Positions 6,177 to 13,266 of a stretch of 21,406 bases of DNA are shown piece by piece. The translations under genes were made by a program, and so were the position numbers. This stretch comes from Gemmataceae bacterium (GTDB lineage: Bacteria; Planctomycetota; Planctomycetia; Gemmatales; Gemmataceae). The stretch spans positions 1 through 21,406 of the forward strand of contig JADLBT010000116.1 in NCBI GenBank assembly GCA_020847555.1, read 5' to 3'. The notes under the pieces are model-generated. The model had not been told where the DNA came from. It saw nothing but the letters and a program-made list of their open reading frames with translations, and searched no databases. Each line of letters starts with the position of its first letter. Position 1 is the stretch's first letter.

Positions 6177-8381
6177 ATGCCACTGACCGCGGCCGCACCC
6201 TCGCTGAACGAGCGGACCCTGGAGGTCTTTCGCCGTGCCGGCAATCCGTTTCGCAACTACTTCGCGCGCAACCCCGACGACGAGGTGTGCGCCCGCTACC
6301 ACGTCGAGGAACTGTTCGCCCTGCAGCGGCAGCAGCTGCTCGGCGTCGTCGATCTGTACCGCTACGACCCGGCGACCCACTCGGAAGTGGTCCCGGTCCT
6401 GGGCAACAAGGGCGCCGGCAAGACGCACCTGCTCCACTCGATCAAGCACGGCCGGGAAGAGGGGTGGCAGCTCCTCGTCACGCCCGGCGTCTTCCAGAAG
6501 GATTCCGAGTTCCTCGAATACCTGCTGTTCCAGGTAATCGACACCCTGCTCGGCGGCGGGCGACAGAAAGGGGCGCGGCCGCTGGAGTTCGTCGGCGAGG
6601 AGCTGACGCGCCGCCTGCTGCAGCGTGCGCTCGGCGAACTGCCGCACGACGAGCAGCTCGATCTGTTCCCGGCCCCGGTCCTCGGCCGGTGGGCGCGCAA
6701 GCTCGGGCTGGGGACGGCGCAGGCGCAGGAGAAGGTGCAGTGGCTCATCGACAGCCTGGCGCGCGCGCCGGTGCGGCCGGGCGTCAACAGTCTGCGCCGC
6801 ATCCTGTCCGAGTGCGGCCTGGAGTGCGAGCGGGCGTGCGAGGTGCTGGGCCGGTACGTCGCGCGCACCGAGGCGCACAATACCGCCGGACTGATGCGCC
6901 GTCACATCCACCAGGGGTTCGCCCGCGCTGCCCTGCTCGGCGACGAGGGCGACCTGGCCGGGTTCCTCACCTACGGGTTCGCGGAGCTGGACTTCAAGGT
7001 GCGGCCGAGCCGGCAGGATCTGGTTCTGGCGCTGTTCAAGGTGCTGATGGAGGTGTTCCGGGATCTGAAGATCCCGGTCGTGGTCGCGTTCGACCAGCTC
7101 GAAGACCTCCTGCTCGCCCGCCGCGCCGACGACGGCCACCGGGTCGCGGAGGCGTTCTTCGCCGGCATCGTGCAGACGATGCATCAGGTCGATGGCATCT
7201 GTTTCCTGATCTTCGCTGAGCGCGGGCTGTGGAACCGCTTCGTGCCGTCGCTGGACGGGTACATCCAGGACCGGCTGAACAACCCGATCCACCTGCCGGG
7301 CCACGGGACGGTGAAGGCGCTGCGCCTGGAGGCGCCGCCGCCGGACCTGGTGCGGCGCGTGGTGGAGGCGCGGCTGGGGCCGTGCCTGGCGGAACTGGCC
7401 GACGCGGGCGAGCTGCCGTCGCTCTTCCCGTTCACTGACGAGCAGGCAGATCGGGTGGCGCGCACCGAGCCGACGCTGCGCGACATGCTCCAGCAGTTCC
7501 GCCATCTGTTCGACCACGTCGTCTACGGCGAGGCGGCCAACCCCGCCGCCGCAGCAACGGACCCGGCTCCCGCGCCTGTTCCGGCCGCCGGGGCACGCAC
7601 CCTCCCCAGCCCGGAGGCGCCGCCGGAAGTCAGGTCGGTGGTGGTCGTCGAAACGCCCGCCTCCCTGCCACCCCCCGCCACACCTGCTGCCGTCCCGCTG
7701 GCCCCGTTGCCAGCCCCTGCCGTGGCAACACCGGCGCCGGCCGAGACGCTGCCGCGGATCAACCTGGGCGAGCTGTGGGACCAGGAGCTGCGCAGCGCCC
7801 GGCGCAAACTGGAGCCGGAGGGCGCCCTGACGGGGGCGACGCGCGAGCTGCAGGCGGGCCTGGGCGCGTTCCTGCAGCTGTGCCACGAGCACGGCGTCAA
7901 GGTCGGGCCGTGGCGCTTGCAGCACGTCGTCGGCGAGCTGACGTTCGGCGACCACCCGACCTACGGGGCGATCACCATCGCCCACTGGGTCTGCAAGGGC
8001 GGCCAGCCGTGGAAGGTCGGGCTGGGGCTGTTCCTTGGCCGCGGGCCGGGCAAGCCGAAGGATCTGGAGATCAAGCTGTCGTCCCTGGAGGCGACGCCGC
8101 AGGTCATCGATCACCTGATCCTGCTCCGACCCGAGGACGACCTGACGCTGACGGGCAAGAGCAAGACGCTGTGGCAGGACGCGGAGCGCCGCGGCCGCCA
8201 CGCCCGGCTGGAGGCGGTGAGCCTGGACGGATTCGCCGGGCTGTACGGGTTCCCGCGCTTCCTGGCGGCGCTGGGCGAGACGCTCCCGGCCGGCGGCCCG
8301 CTGCCGAACCTGGCCGACCTGCTCCAGGATCGATGCGAGAAACTGCTCGAGCAGGTGTGCATGCCCGTTCAGGGCGGGTAG
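6177..8381 (+). CDS. Large P-loop (AAA+-like) ATPase with Pro/Ala linker and uncharacterised C-terminal domain
   Basis: The protein has 734 residues. The P-loop GNKGAGKT is at 76-83 and the Walker B strand VVVAFDQLED at 301-310. FLIFAERGLWNRF at 343-355 could carry a sensor or arginine finger, and FPFTDEQADRVARTEPTLRDMLQQFRHLF (417-445) looks like the helical or winged lid of Orc/Cdc6-, BrxC/PglY- or archaeal-type ATPases. Residues ~452-525 are a Pro/Ala/Val-rich linker. Residues ~526-734 form a compact alpha/beta domain with ITIAHWVCKGGQPWKVGLGLFLGRG, an E631-x-K633 pair in DLEIKL, and HLILLRPEDDL. The E-x-K could hint at a PD-(D/E)xK-type fold, but no supporting upstream Asp is clear. A DNA-acting NTPase is likely; its function is not established. 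With the winged-helix protein at 4379 it forms a candidate module. It ends 20 bp before a strong palindrome. Confidence 0.78.
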   Translation: MPLTAAAPSLNERTLEVFRRAGNPFRNYFARNPDDEVCARYHVEELFALQRQQLLGVVDLYRYDPATHSEVVPVLGNKGAGKTHLLHSIKHGREEGWQLLVTPGVFQKDSEFLEYLLFQVIDTLLGGGRQKGARPLEFVGEELTRRLLQRALGELPHDEQLDLFPAPVLGRWARKLGLGTAQAQEKVQWLIDSLARAPVRPGVNSLRRILSECGLECERACEVLGRYVARTEAHNTAGLMRRHIHQGFARAALLGDEGDLAGFLTYGFAELDFKVRPSRQDLVLALFKVLMEVFRDLKIPVVVAFDQLEDLLLARRADDGHRVAEAFFAGIVQTMHQVDGICFLIFAERGLWNRFVPSLDGYIQDRLNNPIHLPGHGTVKALRLEAPPPDLVRRVVEARLGPCLAELADAGELPSLFPFTDEQADRVARTEPTLRDMLQQFRHLFDHVVYGEAANPAAAATDPAPAPVPAAGARTLPSPEAPPEVRSVVVVETPASLPPPATPAAVPLAPLPAPAVATPAPAETLPRINLGELWDQELRSARRKLEPEGALTGATRELQAGLGAFLQLCHEHGVKVGPWRLQHVVGELTFGDHPTYGAITIAHWVCKGGQPWKVGLGLFLGRGPGKPKDLEIKLSSLEATPQVIDHLILLRPEDDLTLTGKSKTLWQDAERRGRHARLEAVSLDGFAGLYGFPRFLAALGETLPAGGPLPNLADLLQDRCEKLLEQVCMPVQGG

Positions 8382-8400
8382 AGACAGCAGGCAGTCAACC

Positions 8401-8472
8401 AAAGCCCACGGGCAGCGCCCCGTGGGCCAGGTCTTCGGTGAGCTGGCCCACGGGGCGCTGCCCGTGGGCTTT
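8401..8472. repeat. Perfect 30-bp inverted repeat, composite palindrome (26-20-26)
   Basis: The arms 8401-8430 and 8443-8472 are exact reverse complements with a 12-nt loop. Each arm is itself palindromic around CCCACGGG/CCCGTGGG. It has the same 72-nt architecture as the element at 5126. It begins 20 bp after the ATPase stop and could stabilise or end that transcript, but no T-tract follows. Confidence 0.85.
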
Positions 8473-8526
8473 CACCCGGCTTCCTGCCGACTGTCTCTCC
8501 TCTACTCCTCAACCCCGGCCGCGCAG

Positions 8527-8532
8527 TATAGT
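8527..8532 (+). promoter_or_regulatory. Possible -10 element of the sensor kinase gene
   Basis: TATAGT lies about 36 bases before the ATG at 8568. No recognisable -35 hexamer is seen at the right distance. Confidence 0.22.
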
Positions 8533-8567
8533 GGGGTGAAGAGATCGTTCCTCCAGGATCCCCACCC

Positions 8568-11120
8568 ATGCGCATCCCGTCGCCGCGCGTTTTCCTGTGG
8601 ACGGCGGCCGGAGCCATCTTTGCCAGCGCCCTGTTTGCCGGCCTGCGGGCGGCGCGCGCCGCCGACCCGCTCGCCGCTGTCCTGACCGCGTGGGGAGAGG
8701 TCGCCGCCGTTGCCGGGCTGTGCTGGGCGACGGCACTGGTCGCCGCCTGGGCCGCAACCCACCGCTGCCGCGCCACGCTGGATCGGGTCGCTGTCCGCCT
8801 CGCCGCGCTGCGCAAGCAGCCTTCCCAGCGACCCATCATCGAGGCGGGGGAAGGCCCGATCCTCGGCCGGGTCGCCGCCCAGCTCGAAGCTCTGTACGCG
8901 AGCTACCGCCGTGCTGTCACCGAACTGGTGACCCAGGGCGAGGCGCTGGAGGCGGCCCGCGCCCAGCTGGCCCGCGGCGAGGGGGCTGCGGACCGGGCGG
9001 TCGTCGTCCACCGGGGGAGCGGGTCCAGTCGGAACATGGTGGCGCGGCTGACGCCCAGCCTTCACTGGCTGACTGCCACCCCCGCGCTGCAGCAGTTCCT
9101 CGGCCGGTCCGGGATCCAGCTGTCCGGTCGGCCCCTCGCCGAGCTGATTCACCCCGATGACCTGCCGGTGCTGCGCCGCGCCTTCGCCGAGGCGCTCGAA
9201 ACCGGGGAGGCCCACAACGTCTCCCTCCGCATGCGCTGCCGCCTTCCGGTCCCGGAGGGGCCGGCCGATCTCCCCGGACCGCCGCGGCCCCCGGACCGCG
9301 AGCGGCATGTGCGCATGGATGTGGTCACGCGCCACACCGACGAGGGCAGCCCGCTGCACTTCCGCTGCTTCCTGGCCGACGTCACCGACCGCGTCCGCGC
9401 CGAGGCCAAGCTCCGTCGCCGCACCGAGGAACTGTCGCTAACCAACGAGCGCCTGCTCCGCAGCAACCAGGATCTGGAGCGGCTCAAGGAGAGCTACCGC
9501 GACCTCTACCACCACGCTCCGGCGATGTACTTCAGCCTCGACGCCCGGGGACACCTCGTCGGGTTCAACGACACTCTCTGCCACGCCCTTGGATACGCCC
9601 GCGAGGATCTGTACCAGCAGCCGTACACCACCCTCCTGACGCCCGAGAGTCGGGAGCGCTACCGGGCGGAGCCGGACGCATATCAGCGTCCGGGCGAGGT
9701 GGAGACGCGCTGGGTCAAGAAGGACGGCACGGTCATCGACGTGTGGATTCGCACCGTCCCGCTGCAGGACGAGGGCGGACGGTTCGTCCGGTCGCGGAGT
9801 GCCGCCCAGGACGCGACCGAGCGCAAGCGGCTGGCGGACGAGCTGCGGCACCGCGGCGACGAGCTGGAGCGGAAGAACGCGGAGTTGCGGCAAATCAACA
9901 AGGAGCTGGACGAGTTCACGTCCGTCGTGTCGCACGACCTGCAGGAGCCGCTGCGCACCATCAACGCCTTCAGCACGTTCCTGGCCGAGGACTACTCGAC
10001 CCAGCTCGGCGTGGACGGGTTCGGGTGCGTCAACCACCTGGTCCTCGCCAGCCGCCGCCTGGCCCGGCTGATCGGCGACCTGCTAACGCTGTGCCGGGCC
10101 GGGCGCATCGCCACCGCCCCGCGCCCGTTCAACCTGGCCGAGGCGGTCGCCACCGTGCGCCGGGACCTGGCCGGCCTGGTGACGCACAAGGAAGCGACCA
10201 TCCACACGGAGGGCTCTCTCCCGGTCGTCATGGGCGACCCGGAGCGCGTCACCCAGCTGCTGCAAAACCTCGTCAGCAACGGCCTGAACTACAACACCAG
10301 TAGCGCGCCGCGCATCGTCATCGGCGAGGTGCGCGGACCACGACCGGCGAACGGAACAACGGCCGGGGAGGCGGTCCAGGGCGCTGACCCGGCGTTCGTC
10401 ACCCTGTACGTGCGCGACAATGGTATCGGCATCGACCGCCGGTTCCACGAGCAGATTTTCGGCATGTTCCGGCGTCTCCACCGGCGCGGCAAGTACGAGG
10501 GGACGGGCGCAGGGCTGGCAATCTGCAAGAAGATCGTCGAGGCCCACGCGGGGCGAATCTGGGTCGAGTCGGAGCCGGGACAGGGCGCGACGTTTTATTT
10601 CACCCTCCCCCGCGCCGCTGTTGCCGCCCAGGCGGCCGCCGGGACCGTCCCGCGCCGCCTCACCGCGGGCGAGCAGGCCGGCCCCGTGCCGGGCGAGGGC
10701 GGCTCCGTGGGACCAGGGAAGGGGCGCGGCGCGCGGTTGTTGCTGGTGGAGGACATGCCGGAGATCGGCCTGATCGTCCAGCGCCTGGCGCAGCGGGCAC
10801 GCCATGAGGTCAAGTGGGTGACCAGCGCCGAGGATGCCTGGGGGTGGTTGCAGGAGAACCGGCCGGACCTCGTCCTGCTGGACATCCACCTGCCCGGGAT
10901 GGACGGGGTGGAGCTGTGCCGGCGCCTCCGCGCCACCCCCGCTCACGCCGACCTCCCGATCGCCCTGTTCAGCCAGGCCGCCGACCCGGACGACCTCGAA
11001 GCCGGCATGGCGGCCGGGGCGAGCCTGGTGCTGTCCAAGGATCTTCTCTGCCACCCGGACGCCTGGCGGCGCCACATCGACGAGCTGCTGGCCGCTGGCG
11101 TCACGGACGGAACCGCGTGA
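8568..11120 (+). CDS. Hybrid sensor histidine kinase with two PAS domains and a receiver
   Basis: The protein has 850 residues. Two hydrophobic segments (about 10-28 and 44-64) anchor it in the membrane with almost no periplasmic loop, so sensing is probably cytoplasmic or within the membrane. A PAS-like domain lies at ~165-275 and a short coiled coil at ~276-308. A second PAS/PAC domain at ~310-418 (MYFSLDARGHLVGFNDTLCHALGY) is followed by another coiled coil at 418-450. The HisKA domain carries the phospho-acceptor H456 in VVSHDLQEPLRTI, of the phytochrome-like type. The HATPase has N571 in its N-box, DNGIGI at 617-622, FGMF at 631-634 and GTGAGL at 645-650. After a flexible linker, the receiver (~721-842) has E728/D729, the phospho-acceptor D772, S802 and K824. 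All catalytic residues are present. It starts about 10 bases after an AGGA sequence. No dedicated response regulator lies next to it. Confidence 0.92.
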   Translation: MRIPSPRVFLWTAAGAIFASALFAGLRAARAADPLAAVLTAWGEVAAVAGLCWATALVAAWAATHRCRATLDRVAVRLAALRKQPSQRPIIEAGEGPILGRVAAQLEALYASYRRAVTELVTQGEALEAARAQLARGEGAADRAVVVHRGSGSSRNMVARLTPSLHWLTATPALQQFLGRSGIQLSGRPLAELIHPDDLPVLRRAFAEALETGEAHNVSLRMRCRLPVPEGPADLPGPPRPPDRERHVRMDVVTRHTDEGSPLHFRCFLADVTDRVRAEAKLRRRTEELSLTNERLLRSNQDLERLKESYRDLYHHAPAMYFSLDARGHLVGFNDTLCHALGYAREDLYQQPYTTLLTPESRERYRAEPDAYQRPGEVETRWVKKDGTVIDVWIRTVPLQDEGGRFVRSRSAAQDATERKRLADELRHRGDELERKNAELRQINKELDEFTSVVSHDLQEPLRTINAFSTFLAEDYSTQLGVDGFGCVNHLVLASRRLARLIGDLLTLCRAGRIATAPRPFNLAEAVATVRRDLAGLVTHKEATIHTEGSLPVVMGDPERVTQLLQNLVSNGLNYNTSSAPRIVIGEVRGPRPANGTTAGEAVQGADPAFVTLYVRDNGIGIDRRFHEQIFGMFRRLHRRGKYEGTGAGLAICKKIVEAHAGRIWVESEPGQGATFYFTLPRAAVAAQAAAGTVPRRLTAGEQAGPVPGEGGSVGPGKGRGARLLLVEDMPEIGLIVQRLAQRARHEVKWVTSAEDAWGWLQENRPDLVLLDIHLPGMDGVELCRRLRATPAHADLPIALFSQAADPDDLEAGMAAGASLVLSKDLLCHPDAWRRHIDELLAAGVTDGTA

Positions 11121-11132
11121 CGGGATGACAAG

Positions 11133-12503
11133 GTGACCTTCGAGCAGGCAGTGCGCTACTGGTTCGGTCGCGTCAACTACGAGCAGCGCTCGCCAAGGCC
11201 GAGCGACCTGCGGCTCGACCGTATGCGCGCCTTGCTGGCGGCCCTCGGCCACCCCGAGCGGAACCTGCGCGTCGTTCACGTCGCCGGGAGCAAGGGAAAG
11301 GGGTCCACGTCCGCGATGCTGGCCGGGATCCTGCGGCATGCCGGCTACCGGACCGGGCTGTTCACGTCTCCGCATCTGTCCCGGGTCGAGGAGCGCATCC
11401 AGGTGGACGGCGTCCCGGTCAGCGCCGCCGAGCTGACCGCCCTGATCGAGGATGTGCGCCCGGCGGTCGAACGGGTCGATGCCCGACGGCCGTCCGGGAC
11501 CATCGGGGTGACGTTCTTCGAGATCGCGACCGCCCTGGGGCTGCTGCACTTCGTGAGGCGGCGGGCGGAGGTGGTGGTGCTGGAGGTCGGGCTCGGCGGC
11601 CGGTTCGACGCGACGAACGTTTGCACTCCCCTGGTGGCGGTCCTGACGAGCATCAGCTACGACCACACCCAGCAGCTCGGCAACACGCTCGCGAGCATCG
11701 CGTTTGAGAAGGCCGGCATCGTCAAACCAGGCCGCCCGGCCGTCAGCGGCGCCCGCGCAGTCGAGGCGCGTGCAGTGATCGAGCGCGTCTGCCGGGAGCG
11801 CGGGGTTTCGCTGCGCCAGCTGGGAAGGGAGTTCGACTTTGCACACGAGCCGGGACTGATCGCCGCCGCGGCGGAGGAGCGGTTGCCGCGCGTGCGCGTC
11901 ACGACGGACCGCCGCGCCTGGCCGGCGATGGCGCTGAGTCTGCTCGGCGCCCACCAGGCCGCCAACGCTGCGCTGGCCGTCGCCACCGTCGAGCACCTGC
12001 ACGACGCCGGCCTGCACATCCCGGACCGCGCGGTCGCGGCCGGGCTGGCGGGGGTCCGGTGGCCGGCGCGCCTGGAGGTGGTCGGCCGGCGGCCTCTCGT
12101 GGTTTTGGACTGCGCCCACAACCTCGCCTCGGCGGAGGCGCTGCTCGACACCCTTCAGACCTCCTTTCCACTGCCGGCGGCCGGGCCGGACGGTGCGGCG
12201 CCGCGGCGACTGCTGGTGTTCGCGGGCAGCGCGGACAAGGATCTGGCGGGCATGTTCCGGGTGCTGGCCCCGCACTTCGGTCACGCTTACCTGACGCCGT
12301 TCACCAGCAATCCGCGAGCGGTCCGGCCAGAGCGGTTGGCCGAGATCCTGCGCGGCGTCTCGGCTCTCCCTTGTACCCTTTGCGCCAGCCCGGCGGAGGC
12401 GTGGGAAAGCGCCCGTGCCGCCGCCAGACCGAGCGACCTGGTCTGCGTAACAGGGTCGGTGTTCCTGGCGGGCGAACTGCGGGCTCTGCTGGTCGATGAG
12501 TAG
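11133..12503 (+). CDS. folC: Bifunctional folylpolyglutamate synthase / dihydrofolate synthase
   Basis: The protein has 456 residues, a usual length for FolC. It joins glutamate to dihydropteroate or to folates in an ATP-dependent ligation in the cytoplasm. The Mur-ligase P-loop is at about 51-60 (AGSKGKGST), followed by FTSPHL, the VTFFEIATALG helix, VLEVGLGGRFDATN, SYDHTQQLGNTLASIAFEKAGI and the C-terminal VLDCAHN motif, all in family order. The start is GTG at 11133, with GGGATGAC just upstream. Starting at the next in-frame ATG would lose the first helices. It begins 12 bp after the sensor kinase stop and is probably co-transcribed with it, though the two functions have no obvious link. 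Confidence 0.93.
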   Translation: MTFEQAVRYWFGRVNYEQRSPRPSDLRLDRMRALLAALGHPERNLRVVHVAGSKGKGSTSAMLAGILRHAGYRTGLFTSPHLSRVEERIQVDGVPVSAAELTALIEDVRPAVERVDARRPSGTIGVTFFEIATALGLLHFVRRRAEVVVLEVGLGGRFDATNVCTPLVAVLTSISYDHTQQLGNTLASIAFEKAGIVKPGRPAVSGARAVEARAVIERVCRERGVSLRQLGREFDFAHEPGLIAAAAEERLPRVRVTTDRRAWPAMALSLLGAHQAANAALAVATVEHLHDAGLHIPDRAVAAGLAGVRWPARLEVVGRRPLVVLDCAHNLASAEALLDTLQTSFPLPAAGPDGAAPRRLLVFAGSADKDLAGMFRVLAPHFGHAYLTPFTSNPRAVRPERLAEILRGVSALPCTLCASPAEAWESARAAARPSDLVCVTGSVFLAGELRALLVDE

Positions 12504-12531
12504 CGTGTGCCAGCCGCGTCCGTTGTCCCGC

Positions 12532-12978
12532 TCACTCTGCGGGAGGCGGGTGCGACCCGAGATCGGCAAGGATCTGGGCGGCCTTGTTGGCGTCGGCGAC
12601 GGTGTCGAAGGCGGCGTAACCAATGAACTTACCGCCGAACACCGTCATGGTCAGACCCTGCAAGCTGATGCCGGCCAGAGCCCACTCCTGGGTGAGGCGG
12701 TGAGCGAGACCGGCCTCGTTATCGCCCTCGATGCGGCGCACCACCGGGCTGTCGGTTTCGTGCAACCCGGCCACCTTGGCGGCACGCACCTGGGATGCCC
12801 CGGTGACCGGCGCGACGAACAGCACGCCGACCCCGTCGCGGTTGGGCAGACGCTTGGTGAAGATGTATTCGAGGTTGGCGCCCGCCCTGGCCAGGAAGGC
12901 CAGTTTGGACGCAACGCCACCGGCCTCGTCCGGCACCTCCCCCGACCAGACGTGAACCCGATCGAATTTGAAGCTCAT
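12532..12978 (-). CDS. Small protein with tandem ACT-like domains
   Basis: The protein has 148 residues and is cytoplasmic. The first half (RVHVWSGEVPDEAGGVASKLAFLARAGANLEYIFTKR) has the strand-helix pattern and 'PDEAGGVASKL' turn of ACT domains that bind amino acids. The second half (VVRRIEGDNEAGLAHRLTQEWALAGISLQGLTMTVFGGKFIGYAAFDT) repeats the pattern. No catalytic domain is attached, so it is probably a free-standing ligand sensor; the ligand is unknown. The start at 12978 lacks a strong ribosome-binding site but matches the expected start of the first strand. It converges on folC with only 28 bp between the stops. Confidence 0.75.
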   Translation of the reverse strand: MSFKFDRVHVWSGEVPDEAGGVASKLAFLARAGANLEYIFTKRLPNRDGVGVLFVAPVTGASQVRAAKVAGLHETDSPVVRRIEGDNEAGLAHRLTQEWALAGISLQGLTMTVFGGKFIGYAAFDTVADANKAAQILADLGSHPPPAE

Positions 12979-13107
12979 GACAGCACCCGTGGAAGGGATG
13001 ACAGGAGACAGGATGATTATACATCCCCGGTTGCCGCCGTGTACCGCCCGGGAGCCGCGCTACTGCCTGGCGCAGGTTCCAGGGGATGGTGTGTCACCGT
13101 GGTTTGG

Positions 13108-13137
13108 CAAGCCCACGGGACGCCACCCGTGGGCTTG
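13108..13137. repeat. Single-unit palindrome of the CCCACGGG family
   Basis: The arms CAAGCCCACGGG (13108-13119) and CCCGTGGGCTTG (13126-13137) are exact reverse complements with a 6-nt loop. This is one unit of the composite elements seen at 5126, 8401 and 20484. It lies in the 288-bp gap upstream of the DUF1570 gene. Confidence 0.8.
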
Positions 13138-13176
13138 ACGAAAACCTTGAAATCCTTGTCTGGCGGCAAAATGTTC

Positions 13177-13205
13177 TTGCTCGGAAGCCCGGATCGGCGG
13201 ACAAT
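13177..13205 (+). promoter_or_regulatory. Candidate sigma70-type promoter of the DUF1570 gene
   Basis: TTGCTC (13177-13182) and GACAAT (13200-13205) are separated by 17 bases, giving a leader of about 55 bases to the ATG at 13267. It parallels the candidate at 4291-4318. Confidence 0.35.
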
Positions 13206-13250
13206 AGGCATATTGGCAAGCCCCTTTGACTCCCGTTGCCTCGTTCTCGC

Positions 13251-13258
13251 AGGGAGGA
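13251..13258 (+). promoter_or_regulatory. Ribosome-binding site deciding the 13267 start
   Basis: AGGGAGGA lies 8 bases before an ATG that opens a clean signal peptide. The frame is open far upstream, back to 12496, but that part runs antisense to the ACT-like gene. Confidence 0.65.
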
Positions 13259-13266
13259 TTCCGGGT

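Noticed and set aside
4944..8402. A very long open frame on the minus strand (about 1150 codons) opposite the methyltransferase and ATPase genes
   Set aside because: It is antisense to genes with clear motifs, has low-complexity Arg/Gln/Leu-rich content with no domains, and arises from GC-rich codon bias.
12504..12543. A small hairpin (CCCGC...GCGGG) between folC and the ACT-like gene as a terminator
   Set aside because: The stem is only five base pairs, lies partly within the ACT-like coding region and has no T-tract.
10083..12623. A long minus-strand frame opposite the kinase and folC
   Set aside because: It runs antisense to two well-identified genes, and its translation has no recognisable domain.
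12496..13266. An upstream extension of the DUF1570 reading frame
   Set aside because: It is antisense to the ACT-like gene, and a signal peptide with a strong ribosome-binding site begins at 13267.
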